Shown here piece after piece: positions 32,118-41,696 of a DNA stretch of 64,000 bases (position 1 is its first letter; the number at the start of each line of letters is the position of its first letter). Position numbers and translations under genes: made by a program. A model generated the notes under the pieces. The model did not search any database. It was not told the DNA's origin and saw only the letters and a program-made list of their open reading frames with translations. Source of the stretch: Diphasiastrum complanatum (Eukaryota; Streptophyta; Lycopodiopsida; Lycopodiales; Lycopodiaceae). The stretch covers positions 60,299,919-60,363,918 of the forward strand of contig CM055099.1 in the NCBI GenBank assembly GCA_029204225.1, given 5' to 3'.

Positions 32118-32899
32118 GTATCCCCCACCAAAACTGGTGGCGGTCCCACGACACCTGCAACATGCAATTATTGGGGACTTTTATTAGATTCGCATCGAAT
32201 CTTGATTAAATGGTACTGCACCTTCTCCATAAAGTCGAGGCGTGCAGTATTAAAACCCAAATTGTGTGGCAAAAAACAATGGTGGGCTCCGGCAATCCAC
32301 TTGGAGGTTGTCCATGATGTGAAGCATGATTCCCAGGAGCCTCCCATCATTGTCGCACAAAAATATAAACGAACAACCGGCAGCTGATCTTTGATTTGCT
32401 CTGAGGCCATCGGCTTATTTGGATCGAATGCTAGAGGAGGGAGACAATCGTCCCATCTGGTTGCCACTAACGTCAACAGAGTTAGATCTTTAGCAAACAT
32501 TGTCGATTGTCACACCGTTGGATCTGGAGAGTGGACATATTCTCTCTGATAGGCTTGTAAGGCACGGTGGAAATCCACTGAGATTGTCTAGTTGTAGGGC
32601 TGATGGATGATTGGCCAATTGGGCATATGGATGGTGATCTTGTCCATAGCCAACCCCAAATCTTTCCATTTATTTCTTCGCGACATTGGCACGTAATAGG
32701 GATCTACTCACAATTGGCGAGGGCTGGCGATGTAACTCCTAATTGATGCCGAAGTTTTTTCAAAAATAGTGATTCTCCATGTCGGCTGCTCTCCCAATGC
32801 AGGTATTTTATCCAACTCTTGGTCAGCCTCTATCTCAGAGGTCTTAAACTTTAGAACCCATCCACCACGCGAGGACTCATGCGGATGTTGCTTTAAGAA
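32118..32899 (-). other. 3' untranslated part of the older minus-strand element
   Basis: Lies between the coiled-coil ORF and the polypurine tract. It contains no recognised coding domain. Confidence 0.4.
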
Positions 32900-34943
32900 G
32901 GTCTAGATCTGGTCCTTGGCGCTGATGGGCCTTCTGAATAGAGGTGTGGTCCTTGATGAGGATGGACCTACTTGTACTGCCGGTAAGATTGGCAGTGGAT
33001 TGGCTATATCTAGAGCTCCCCCTTGGTCCATGCTCGAATCTACCCCTATATCCATTGGTACAGGTTCTTGGTGCGGAGGGGAGAATTGCGGCATGACCGG
33101 TATGGGGATTTGTGGTCCGGCTTCCAACACTTGAGCGGCTACTTTTTCATAGGCGGTGATGGTCTCCTTAGCCTTTGCCAACTCGGTTGAAGGTGCTCCT
33201 TTGAACCTGTCAAAGTGGCCTTGAAATCCCTGAAGGGCCACTTTGTATGTCTCCACTTTCTTGAACAAATACGTAATCTCCGTCGATGTGACCGGATGAT
33301 CTGGTATTTGTGTTTGAAGATACGCATCACATTCAAGGATGGTCGCATCCAATTCATCTTGAAGCCGCGTGCGATCTTGTTCGGCCATCTGTAATTGACC
33401 CTTCAGCAGCTGCCTGTTGCTTTGCATCCTGCACGGCCTTATCCACCTGATCTTGTGCAGTTGTCAGGGCGTTTTGCAGGGAACTGATGTAGTCTTCCAA
33501 GCAATCAGCTTGTTGCTGGGCCAACTTCTTTTCGGCTTCAACCTTGTCTTCATGCTATTTGGCAATCTTTAACTCTCTATTCAGCTGGACAATTTTTTGG
33601 CTGATCAGAGTGTTTTTGGACCCCATCTCAGAGATTCTCTACTCCATTTCCTTCTTCTTATCCAGCATAGACTGGATCACTTGCGCAAGGCTTGAAACCA
33701 AACCTAGAGCATCACCAAAATTGATGGTCGTGGAGGCGGCAGCAGTAGGAGGACTTGATGGTACTGTCCTTGGTAGGCGTGGAATAGGTGCCACTAGTTC
33801 TTCTTCTTCAAAAATGTCCTCCTCTTCAAATCCCTCAGGCACTGTGGCGTCGAACTGTTTCAATGATTTCACAGCTTTGTCGACCCAAAGTGCGGCTGGG
33901 CTATCTTCCGTGTGAGGTTGCTGGCTGACATCTTCAACACCAACAGTAGATTCATGGATATGTCCGAATCCTCTTCCAAGGGATTGGAGTTCAAAGGGCA
34001 CAGGGCTCTGGGGCATTTCAAAAATTTCCGTGGGCCCAAGGGGTTCGGAATCATCGAACATATCCATAAATAACTGTGTGTTTGGTGAGGTGGCTTCGGT
34101 GTGTGGAGGTGAGGCGGCCTGGGCAGCTATGATGGGAATGGTAGGCCAAATGGTCACAGACTGTCCTTGAATGGAAGCAGAGGCAAGGGAAGCATCAGAG
34201 GCTGAGAGAATGGGAAGTTCAATGCGAACAAAAGCAGGGGGTGGAAGCGCTGCTGACAAGGTATGCCTAGTGCGACGTCGTGACGCGGAAGGCGAGTCAG
34301 GAATAACGATCTTGCTGCATGGACGATGACGACTATGAGAACTCGAGGCCTGGTGAGATGACTCTGTCGGTGTTTCTTCGTAGACCGAAAGCACGGAATC
34401 TAGGTGGAAGCCATGGATTCTGTTTTCTAAGTGAGAAGTGGCTAAAAGAGACAATATAGAGCCAGCAGCGAACTGCTGCTTAGTATTGGCCTTAATAGCT
34501 TGTTTGAGCTCACCAGAAACAGTCTTGAACCAATTATATGGTTCAAGAGGGGCTTTGGCCAACTTGGTGTGGGACTCCACTATCCTATGGAGGACTTGTG
34601 ATGTGATGCCAACCATCAGAAAGTTGTTCAGTAGCTGGGCAGCAGCGTGGATTGAAGGCTCGATGATGGCTTCCAGAAGGTAGCCGTCATTGGTCCAGTG
34701 CAGATCGTTGGTGAGGTCAATATATGGCTTGATGGCCTATTTGGCGTGCTTGTGATTGGGTGAGGTCTGCGTGCCAGATGCTATACCTATAGCTGCAAGG
34801 GCGGCCTCAGTGATGCGCACCTTGTGTGTGGCTCCCTGGAAAGTGATATAAAATTCAGATTTCTCTTCCTTCCATGTACTAAAGGCAAAAGTGATAAATT
34901 CCATATTGATGCGACCAGAAAAAGCTCTCTCATGAATACCCAT
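32900..34943 (-). pseudogene. Retroelement-borne coiled-coil ORF, copy 2
   Basis: Reads from MGIHERAFSGRINMEFITFA (34943), through a TAG at 34737, to IHAAAQLLNNFLMVGITSQV and EPYNWFKTVSGELKQAIKAN. A long Ser/Pro/Glu-rich acidic middle follows (EEEDIFEEEELVAP). A TAG at 33639 and a frame change near 33430 precede the coiled coil (LLKGQLQMAEQDRTRLQDEL, then STELAKAKETITAYEKVAAQ), which ends at 32903. I do not recognise the family. It shares layout with 23417-25070. No gag, protease or polymerase accompanies it. The left-to-right order ORF, polypurine tract, LTR places it as the internal ORF of a non-autonomous LTR element whose 5' end is lost at ~34960. Confidence 0.5.
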
Positions 34944-34984
34944 TGTAGTGAGCAGAGGTCATACCTGACAAATCCTTGTTAATT

Positions 34985-37715
34985 TTCAGACTTTATTCGA
35001 TAAAGAGAAATAACAATATATGGACCTGCTCACCGAATATCATGATGTTTTTGCCTAGATTATGGAAGATTTAAAAGGCATTAACAAGAAATCTGGTCAA
35101 CACCAAATTGACTTGAAAGAAGGAGTGGTACCAACACCAATATAGGCTCAATGCTAAGTATTCATTGCTGGTGAAAGACAAACTTGACAAATACTTGAAG
35201 CCAAGAATTATTTATCCAGTACTCAGCAGTGAATGAGTTTCGCCAATAGTGGTTGTTCCGAAAAAGAAGACTAGGAAGATCTAGGTTTGCCAAGACTATT
35301 GGAAGCTTAATGCTGCGACTCGTAAAGATCATCATCCTCTACCTTTTACTAATATGGTTCTTGATCAAGTTGCCGAAAATGAAAGATACAGCTTCCTTGA
35401 TGGATTCTCTGGTTACAACCAGGTATCTATCCGCAAATAGGACTAGTCCAAAACAGCTTTCACAACTGATTGGGGTACTTACACCTATCAAAAGATGCCA
35501 TTTGGACTGTGTAACGTGCCAATCACATTCCAAAGAATGATGACTATTATTTTACAAGAATATCTACGTGTATTCCTAGAAATCTTTATGGATGGCTTCC
35601 GTGTTTACAGCTCAGAAGCCACTCATCTTTCAAAGCTACGAAAAACATTGTAGAGCTACAGAGAGGCTTCACTGTGTCTCCATCCTGAGAAGTGTTATTT
35701 TGAAGGAATACTACTCAAAGACAAAATATTGGAAAGAGGAATTGAAGTCAATAAAGATAAGGTTAAAATTATAAAGAATTTGAAAGAGCCGACAAATCTG
35801 CGAGAACTTCAAAAAATTCTAGGTCACGTTGGATATTATAGAAGGTTCATTCAAGACCATGCACCTATTGCTGCACCGCTAGCACATTTATTAAAAAAAG
35901 ACATTTATTATGAATGGTCTGCCGATTGTCAACAATCATTTGAGTTACTGACATCCCAATTTGGAGACGTCTTGATTGGGTAAGGACATTTCATGTTTTG
36001 TGGATGTTTCGTCATCCGCAAGTGGAGTTACCCTAAGTTAGAAAAATGATGAAAAATGAGACTATCATGTCTACTATGCAGGGCATCAGTTAAGCATATC
36101 AGAAAAGAACTATTTGGTGATGGAACGTGAAGGGCTTGGAATAAATTTTTCAGTGAAGAAATTTTGACGTTATTTGTTGGGATATTTCTTTATCTTCCAT
36201 GTCGACCATTATGCACTAAACCATCTGGTAAATAAACTAGATCTTTCAGGCCAAATAGCTAGATGGGTGCTTTTGCTACAAGAATTTGATTACCAACTGG
36301 AGGTACGCAAAGGGAAGTACCACACTAACAAAGACTATTTATCTCGCTTAAATACAGGATCCATTACTGAAAATCTAAGTGACGAATTTCCTGACAAAAA
36401 TATTATGCTATTATTTGTCGAAGATTCGTTATATCCTGACATAATTGATTATCTTCAAAATCAAAATTATCCTTTTCTTTTTTATCTTGAACAAAAGACG
36501 GTCTTCGAACACAAGGTTGCACCGTATACAATAAGGAATAACATACTTTATAAAATGGGACTTGATGAAGAGCTTCGCAGATGTCTTGAATTGATTGATA
36601 TTCAGAAGGTTATTTAAGCCATGCATTCAAAAGATGCAGGTGGACACTTTGTAGTAGTGAATACTGTAAAGAAGATCTTAAACGCTTAAGTATTGGTGGC
36701 CAACAATGTACAAAGATGTTGCAGTGTTTGTAAAAACTTGTGATCCTTGCCAACGAGTTGGGAAACAAACTCCTTCAATATACTGGCCACTTATGTTGAG
36801 ACTTCCTCTTGCACCATTTGAAAAATGGGGCATTGACTTCGTTGGACCGAGAAAGCCTGTCACTCGCTATACCAAAAGAAGTTATATTCTTGTAGCAACT
36901 GACTATACGACTAAGATGGTCAAAGCGAAGCGATGAAGAGGAATGATGCAAAAACTGTTGCAGAGTATCTCTTTCAAAACATCATAACTTGTTACGACAG
37001 TCCATTGGAGTTAGTAAGCGATAGAGGTACACATTTCTTAAATGATACGATACGCCTGCTTACTAAGCACTTTATGATTAAACACTGGAAGACAACTTCG
37101 TACAACCCGAAGGCTAATGGTTGACTAAGTGAGTCAATGGCATTTTGTATAAGATCTTAAATAAGATCACCACAATGCACGCATCCGATTGGGATCAAAA
37201 ATTACCATCTGTCCAATGGGCGTATAGAAATGCCGAAAAGGTGACCACAAAACAAACTTTGTTTTATTTGGTCTATGGCATGCACCTGATATCGCCAATT
37301 GAGTTTGAAGTACCGACATATCGCGTACAAGTTGAAACTAGATCTGACGAGCAATCGAGCCTAGACGAGAGACTCTTAGCGATCGAAAAAATAGAGGAGA
37401 GTTGTAAACAAATGTTGATCGATATGACAAAGATTTAGTTGAGCTGAACAAAAGCCTTTGACACTATATAAAGAAGGTTGTTTTGCACGAGGGAGACTTT
37501 GCTCTTCTGTATGATAATCGTCATATCAAGTTTCTAGGAAAGTTACATACTCGTTGGATGGGTCCGTATAAAGTAATTGAAATCTTTGATAATGGGTCCC
37601 TTCAGCTAGCAGATCTATCATTAGAAAAACTTAGAGCCCGACAAGAGCCTTTGACAAAGTTGCTTTTTTATTTTTTTCCTTATTTTCGTTGCCATGTGGA
37701 CCAATTGAAACCTTA
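34985..37715 (+). pseudogene. Ty3/Gypsy pol region (RT, RNase H, integrase), decayed
   Basis: Begins near MDLLTEYHDVFA with the pre-RT block. RT motifs are NAATRKDHHPLPFTNMVLDQ, SFLDGFSGYNQ, QKMPFGLCNVPITFQRMM and FMDGFRVYSS, where the second catalytic Asp of the usual F/Y-x-D-D is Gly. RNase H/tether motifs are GHVGYYRRFIQDHAPIAAPL and SGQIARWVLLLQEFDYQLEV. The integrase shows [30 protein letters not shown] and an intact-looking FLGKLHTRWMGPYKV tail. More than ten stops and frame changes occur. The FLDGFSGYNQ signature suggests the Athila/Tat side of plant Gypsy elements. It is truncated on the left at the older minus-strand element. Confidence 0.88.
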
Positions 37716-38100
37716 GCTTTGGAGTTCTACGTAACGTAGAATTTTTCGAATATAAATAAAATAAAAACATTTTAAATATATTGCTGTTTTGTTGGGAAGC
37801 ATGTGGAAATGCTATTGGTTGATGAGGCCTGCCCTTCAAGCTCATCACTGCCCGAAAAGACCCAAAAATATTGAGAATGAATATGACAGATGGTTGAGAT
37901 GAGAAAATGGATGTACCATTAATGTATATGCATTGTCAAACCATGGTCAACAGGGTTAACCAGAGTTAATTTCTGGCGCCAATAGATCATTGTTTCAAAT
38001 TTTCGCCAACACTTTTTCTTAGATTCATGGCTTTTTGTCTACACAAATTTTTAGATTTGTAGTTCATTGTTTCAGATTTTTGCATGCAAATTACGAATGG
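37716..38100. other. Noncoding, Gypsy 3' end or junction
   Basis: Directly after the Gypsy integrase tail. It holds CTGGCGCCAATAG (~37972), which resembles a Gypsy primer-binding site core, and a second GGCGCCATTATAAAAG at 38099. No LTR pair could be defined. Confidence 0.35.
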
Positions 38101-38106
38101 CGCCAT

Positions 38107-38113
38107 TATAAAA
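38107..38113 (+). promoter_or_regulatory. TATA box (TATAAAA)
   Basis: CATTATAAAAGCCGTGC lies ~64 bp before the ATG at 38171. Spacing and context fit a core promoter for the plus-strand ORF. Confidence 0.5.
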
Positions 38114-38170
38114 GCCGTGCTCGTCAATCGACTTTGTGCTTCTATTCAACGAGACAGATGATAATGGATT

Positions 38171-38803
38171 ATGGGTGCCAAAAAAATATTCAAAAAACTC
38201 TTGAGTTTTGATGCATCCATCATCAAGAGGAGCATTTCAGAAAAGGAAAATGTCAAAACTATCATTTCGATCTTTTTGGAAGGCCTAAATTTTGGATTTC
38301 AGAACATTATCAGGAGGAAAATCTATTTTTTAAATTCTAGTCCAACATGTATATATGCATTCAGAGATAAATGTGCAAGGATTCAACCATCAAGATCACA
38401 AAAAAAACAACTGTGAGTATTGATATTTTTGATACTTTGATTTTTGTCATTCATAAATATCTAATAGTAAACTTGCCAATCTGATCATTTTTTTTTTGCA
38501 GATTTATATCCATCCAACGTAAATGAATGGGAGCCGAGTGGATCTTTAGCAGGTGTGTTAGATGTTATTCACACTGATATTGGACAGTTGCAATATCGAG
38601 GTAGAACTGCAAAAGATCTAGATGATAGTGGGATCTTTTCTTATGAATCAATGTACATTCCTGATACAAAAGAAAATTTTGGACAAATAGTACCAGTTCC
38701 ATTACCTAGTTTTGAAAGTAATGAATGGATTGCACCAGATGCTACAGTTTCAGAATCATTTCTTTGCAAGATATATAATGATATAAAAAAATTCATTTAA
38801 AAT
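38171..38803 (+). CDS. Unrecognised protein-like ORF with a probable intron
   Basis: ATG 38171 opens MGAKKIFKKLLSFDASIIKR and runs to 38416. A good donor (ACT-GTGAGT, 38412-38414) and an acceptor after a T10 tract (TTTTTGCAG, ~38501) bracket a ~90-bp intron. The downstream exon reads NEWEPSGSLAGVLDVIHTDI, then DLDDSGIFSYESMYIPDTKE, to a TAA near 38800. Joined strictly at these sites, the 5' reading frame and the downstream frame do not match, so either the true 5' frame is different or there is a base loss. I know no homologous family. More open frames follow on the same strand (38829-39092 and 39093-39281), the last one overlapping the convergent minus-strand gene. Confidence 0.3.
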
Positions 38804-39186
38804 CAGCACGGGATCAAAAACAGTCAGATTGAGTTGGTTTATTTCCTTGAATATATTTGTGGATTTCTTTTCAAGTGTCAATGTACACAAAACTCCAACG
38901 ATGTTTGTATGCAAAAATTTATCAGATAGTTTATTATCTGAACTTATGGATGAAGGTTGGGACAAAAGATCAAATGGAGAAATAGAATGCAGAATTAAAA
39001 TGTCTTCCATGTGCTTCCATTATCAAATTGAAAAACAAATGTTGAGCTTATGCTTCCATTATCAAAGATGGAAAAAAAATAAAGGTGAATGAGTGCCTCT
39101 CGATCAAGACTTGAAAGCCAATGGACATTTAAAACGAAAAAATATTGAAATTATACACAATGATGCCGATGCCGTTTTGACATGTG

Positions 39187-40417
39187 TTAAGGTAGAAGAA
39201 GATTGGAGTCTAAACTACATCCGACGGGAACTATTGCTCTTACAAGATGATGTTTTATTCCTTTTTGATCATATAAAATAAGATCTGCATCCTGAGCAAC
39301 TTGAAAGGCTGTTAAGGCAGGAGCAGCTTCCTTTTGAGGGCCCTCGATTGCAGGTGCAACGCTTACATGGTACTGGGCATAGGTTCTGATCAACGCTTGC
39401 CGGAATCTATATACATCATCAGGAGTATACGGCTCAAGAGTGAACTGTCATCACAAAACACGAGAATCAACAAATTACAAACAATGATAGTAATAAAATA
39501 CGAATAAGAATGAAATGAACTACAAATGAATAGAATGTTACATTTTTAATATCTACATAGGTTTGTAAACTACACCATCCAAAAAATAGCTTCGTATTGT
39601 ACAGGACGAACCATGCATAACTTAAAGCGTCTTCTTGCTGTACACACTGCATATATAGAACGAAAATCAGTAATATTATGATAGAAATTTTATTTATGCT
39701 ATGATGATACATTTGAATTAAAAAACGACTATATGCATATCAGAGATAAATTGAATATACCTTGAGAGATTTAATGGTTATCTCTCCAATTAAAATGGCC
39801 GTTGTCGGTATTTCTCGAACAACATCATGAAGTAGAGAATCAAATTCTCTATGTGTATTTACAGCTGAGTTTGATTTTAAACATAGAAAATTTGATACTC
39901 CCTCCTTATTTATCTTTACAAAAAGAATGTTCAGGCTCCAATGCCGACTGCAACAACCAAAATACAAATATCGATAAATTCATATTTATGAAAAAATTCT
40001 GTTCTTATTAAAGCAATGAAGCATGCAACAATCCAGATTAAAGCAACAAAAACAAAAGAACAATCCTTACTTATTTTCATATGGAATCAAATAAAATTTC
40101 GCCATAGGACTGCACTCGATAAAATAGATAGCCTTATGAAAATTGGCTTCTTTTGCTTTTACTGCTCCCATGAAAAATGGACTAACTACAAAAACTGTAC
40201 CATGGGAATCGAAACTAATACTATCTAGCAAAAAAGAAACTTCGGACTCTACTATTACATCTGAAATTTTTGAGGTCTTATCTTTTAGCTCGACACAAAA
40301 TTTGGGACCTAATCTAAAGCTTCTACGTGTATCTAGAAGAAAAAAATCAAAAAAGTTGTCGAGAAGATCAATTTTGTTAGCTAGATAGGCCTTGTATTGA
40401 TTATAATGGTCAGAATT
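39187..40417 (-). other. Ulp1-like (peptidase C48) domain, catalytically altered
   Basis: Upstream part reads AYLANKIDLLDNFFDFFLLD, FVVSPFFMGAVKAKEANFHK and YFIECSPMAKFYLIPYENN. The catalytic His is present in RHWSL (exon 2). The position of the catalytic Asp (usual Y-x-D-S-L) reads CLKSNS. The oxyanion Gln is kept in CVQQEDAL (exon 3). The nucleophile motif, usually S/D-C-G-x-F-V-L, reads SYAWFVL, so Cys is replaced by Tyr. The C-terminal exon EPYTPDDVYRFRQALIRTYA resembles the helical end of plant Ulp1-like proteins. Active enzymes cut SUMO from targets; this copy should not be able to. It may bind, or be decayed. Confidence 0.65.
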
Positions 40418-40821
40418 AAAAAAAAACTTGTGCTGGATCGTATGGAATTCTCACGAAATGATTATGTACAGGAGTAGAGACAGAAGTGGAAACAATATTT
40501 ACAGATTTCTCTATTATTTTGTCTAGCTCCTCTTGGGTAATCAACACTTTTGGTGATGAAACCTGTTGAGGAGCTGGACAATTAACAGAAGGAGGAAGGG
40601 GTGAAGATTTTTTATCTGAGTCAGATTCTTCAGCATCTGACTTAGAGCTCCAGAAGACACGAGGTCTCTTGGCCGAGATACGTCTAGGAGGAAGGGAAGC
40701 AGCTGGCCTTCGAGATCCAACCTTCTTGGGGACAGCCTGTCTGTTCCACCTAGAGGTAGTAGGCACGTCAGTTCTATCCAGAGGCAGGTCTCTGGAGGTG
40801 CTGGCATTATCAACATGCAAA

Positions 40822-41187
40822 CCAGAATATCTGTCCCGAAGCCTTTTGAGAATGACGAAATCCTTTGGCATGATGGTGACACGCTTACCATGCACTGCAA
40901 AAGACAAATATCCTCAAAAAACTAGGACAAAAAATCTTTTGCAGCACCTTGTAAGGCCTGCATGGCTGTCACGGCAAAAGGAACATTCAGCCCAGTGACA
41001 GAGTGACATTCCGAACAGATCGACTGAAAGGAGCTCTAGGGATCAACAATTCAGTTGATCTCTGGAGTTTTTTTATCTCCCTCAGCCAGACCTGCTTCCT
41101 GCCATGCCTACGGCCAGTACTAGGGGGAACATGGGAATGGGATGGCTGTACGGTGATGGCACGAGCGGTGGATTTGGTCCTCGCCAT
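40822..41187 (-). other. Histone H3/CENH3-like domain
   Basis: The tail begins ARTKSTARAITV, compared with canonical ARTKQTARKST: Lys4 is kept and Lys9 is Ala. The alpha-N and alpha-1 region reads WLREIKKLQRSTELLIPRAP then FSRSVRNVT. After a frame change it continues FAVTAMQALQGAAKDFLS, a TAG, FFEDICL, a second frame change, then AVHGKRVTIMPKDFVILKRL. The LLIPxxPF and KDF features resemble CENH3 more than H3. Loop 1, however, has the length of ordinary H3, without the usual CENH3 insertion. The tail is ~14 residues shorter than H3. Confidence 0.75.
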
Positions 41188-41466
41188 CATTCTAGAAGAA
41201 GAAATTTAACAAAAAAAAACTTGAACAAAACAAAAGTGGATGAAAACAAAAAAATTTGCGATGAAAGGGCGCTTGAGATCGATACCAAAACTGAATATCG
41301 GATTTGAGCGCAAGATCTACACAGACTATTTGAAGAAAAGAGATGCACGCTCAAAAGCGATATTGCACTACCAACGGTATCGGACTCGAGCGCACTGTGA
41401 GAGGGCGGAAGCTTGAACGGTGAAAGAGCGCGCTTGAGAGTGATATCGGGAGCTAAAATTCCGAGG

Positions 41467-41473
41467 ACTTATA
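41467..41473 (-). promoter_or_regulatory. TATA-like box for the H3-Ulp1 gene
   Basis: On the minus strand GTACATATAAGTCCTCGG places TATAAGT ~280 bp upstream of the ATG, leaving a ~250-bp pyrimidine-rich leader. Confidence 0.45.
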
Positions 41474-41488
41474 TGTACGAATTTTTTG

Positions 41489-41696
41489 CACGTGTGAAAA
41501 GATGGCAAAGACACGTTAGATTATTGGTCCATGTGAATGTCCGTACTGACAATGATGACCCAATTACGAGGCCACGTGGGCTGAGACACGTGCGCGAATC
41601 CGTTATCAACGCATGTCATTCTCGCACGTGACAGATGTCAGATCAATCATTCTAGGTACGACGCATTTATTTTGACCAATCACATGTCGACACGTG
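41489..41696. promoter_or_regulatory. Cluster of five CACGTG (G-box) palindromes
   Basis: CACGTG at 41489, 41574, 41588, 41626 and 41691. A 6-bp palindrome is expected about once per 4 kb, so five in 208 bp is strongly non-random. In plants these are bHLH/bZIP sites. They lie just upstream of the TATA-like box of the minus-strand H3-Ulp1 gene, and the last overlaps the edge of the adjacent Gypsy fragment. Confidence 0.75.

Larger units (their letters stand above)
39187..41190 (-). pseudogene. Histone H3/CENH3-like domain fused to an Ulp1-like (C48) protease domain, four exons
   Basis: Exon 1 (41190-40071) encodes an H3-type tail and fold, a ~130-residue Ser/Pro/basic linker and the start of an Ulp1-like domain. 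Exons 2 (39947-39761), 3 (39646-39542) and 4 (39444-39187) complete it. The three introns have GTAAGG..TTGCAG, GTATAT..ATGCAG and GTAACA..GACAG borders and join in frame; the first restores IPYENNRHWSLNILFV. The C-terminal part of the H3 fold (VHGKRVTIMPKD) and the linker are in one open frame of 163 codons, where a normal H3 would stop ~13 residues later; this is the direct evidence for fusion. Breaks: a -1 shift near 40990, a TAG at 40922-40924, a 1-base shift near 40900 and an extra T in a T9 run (40418-40426). A TATA box and five CACGTG sites lie upstream. It sits between two Gypsy remnants. It is either a decaying gene, a transposon-captured gene, or partly an assembly artefact. Confidence 0.7.

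Noticed and set aside
20681-34943. Programmed TAG readthrough as a general rule, because several retroelement frames are split by a single TAG
   Set aside because: TAGs at 21299, 24510, 33639 and 34737 lack a shared readthrough context, and other frame damage is present in three of the four. Mutation is the simpler reading.
38829-39092. 87-codon plus-strand ORF as a separate gene
   Set aside because: No recognised domain. It contains a local duplication (GCTTCCATTATCAAA twice) and follows stops; kept only as part of the unrecognised cassette.
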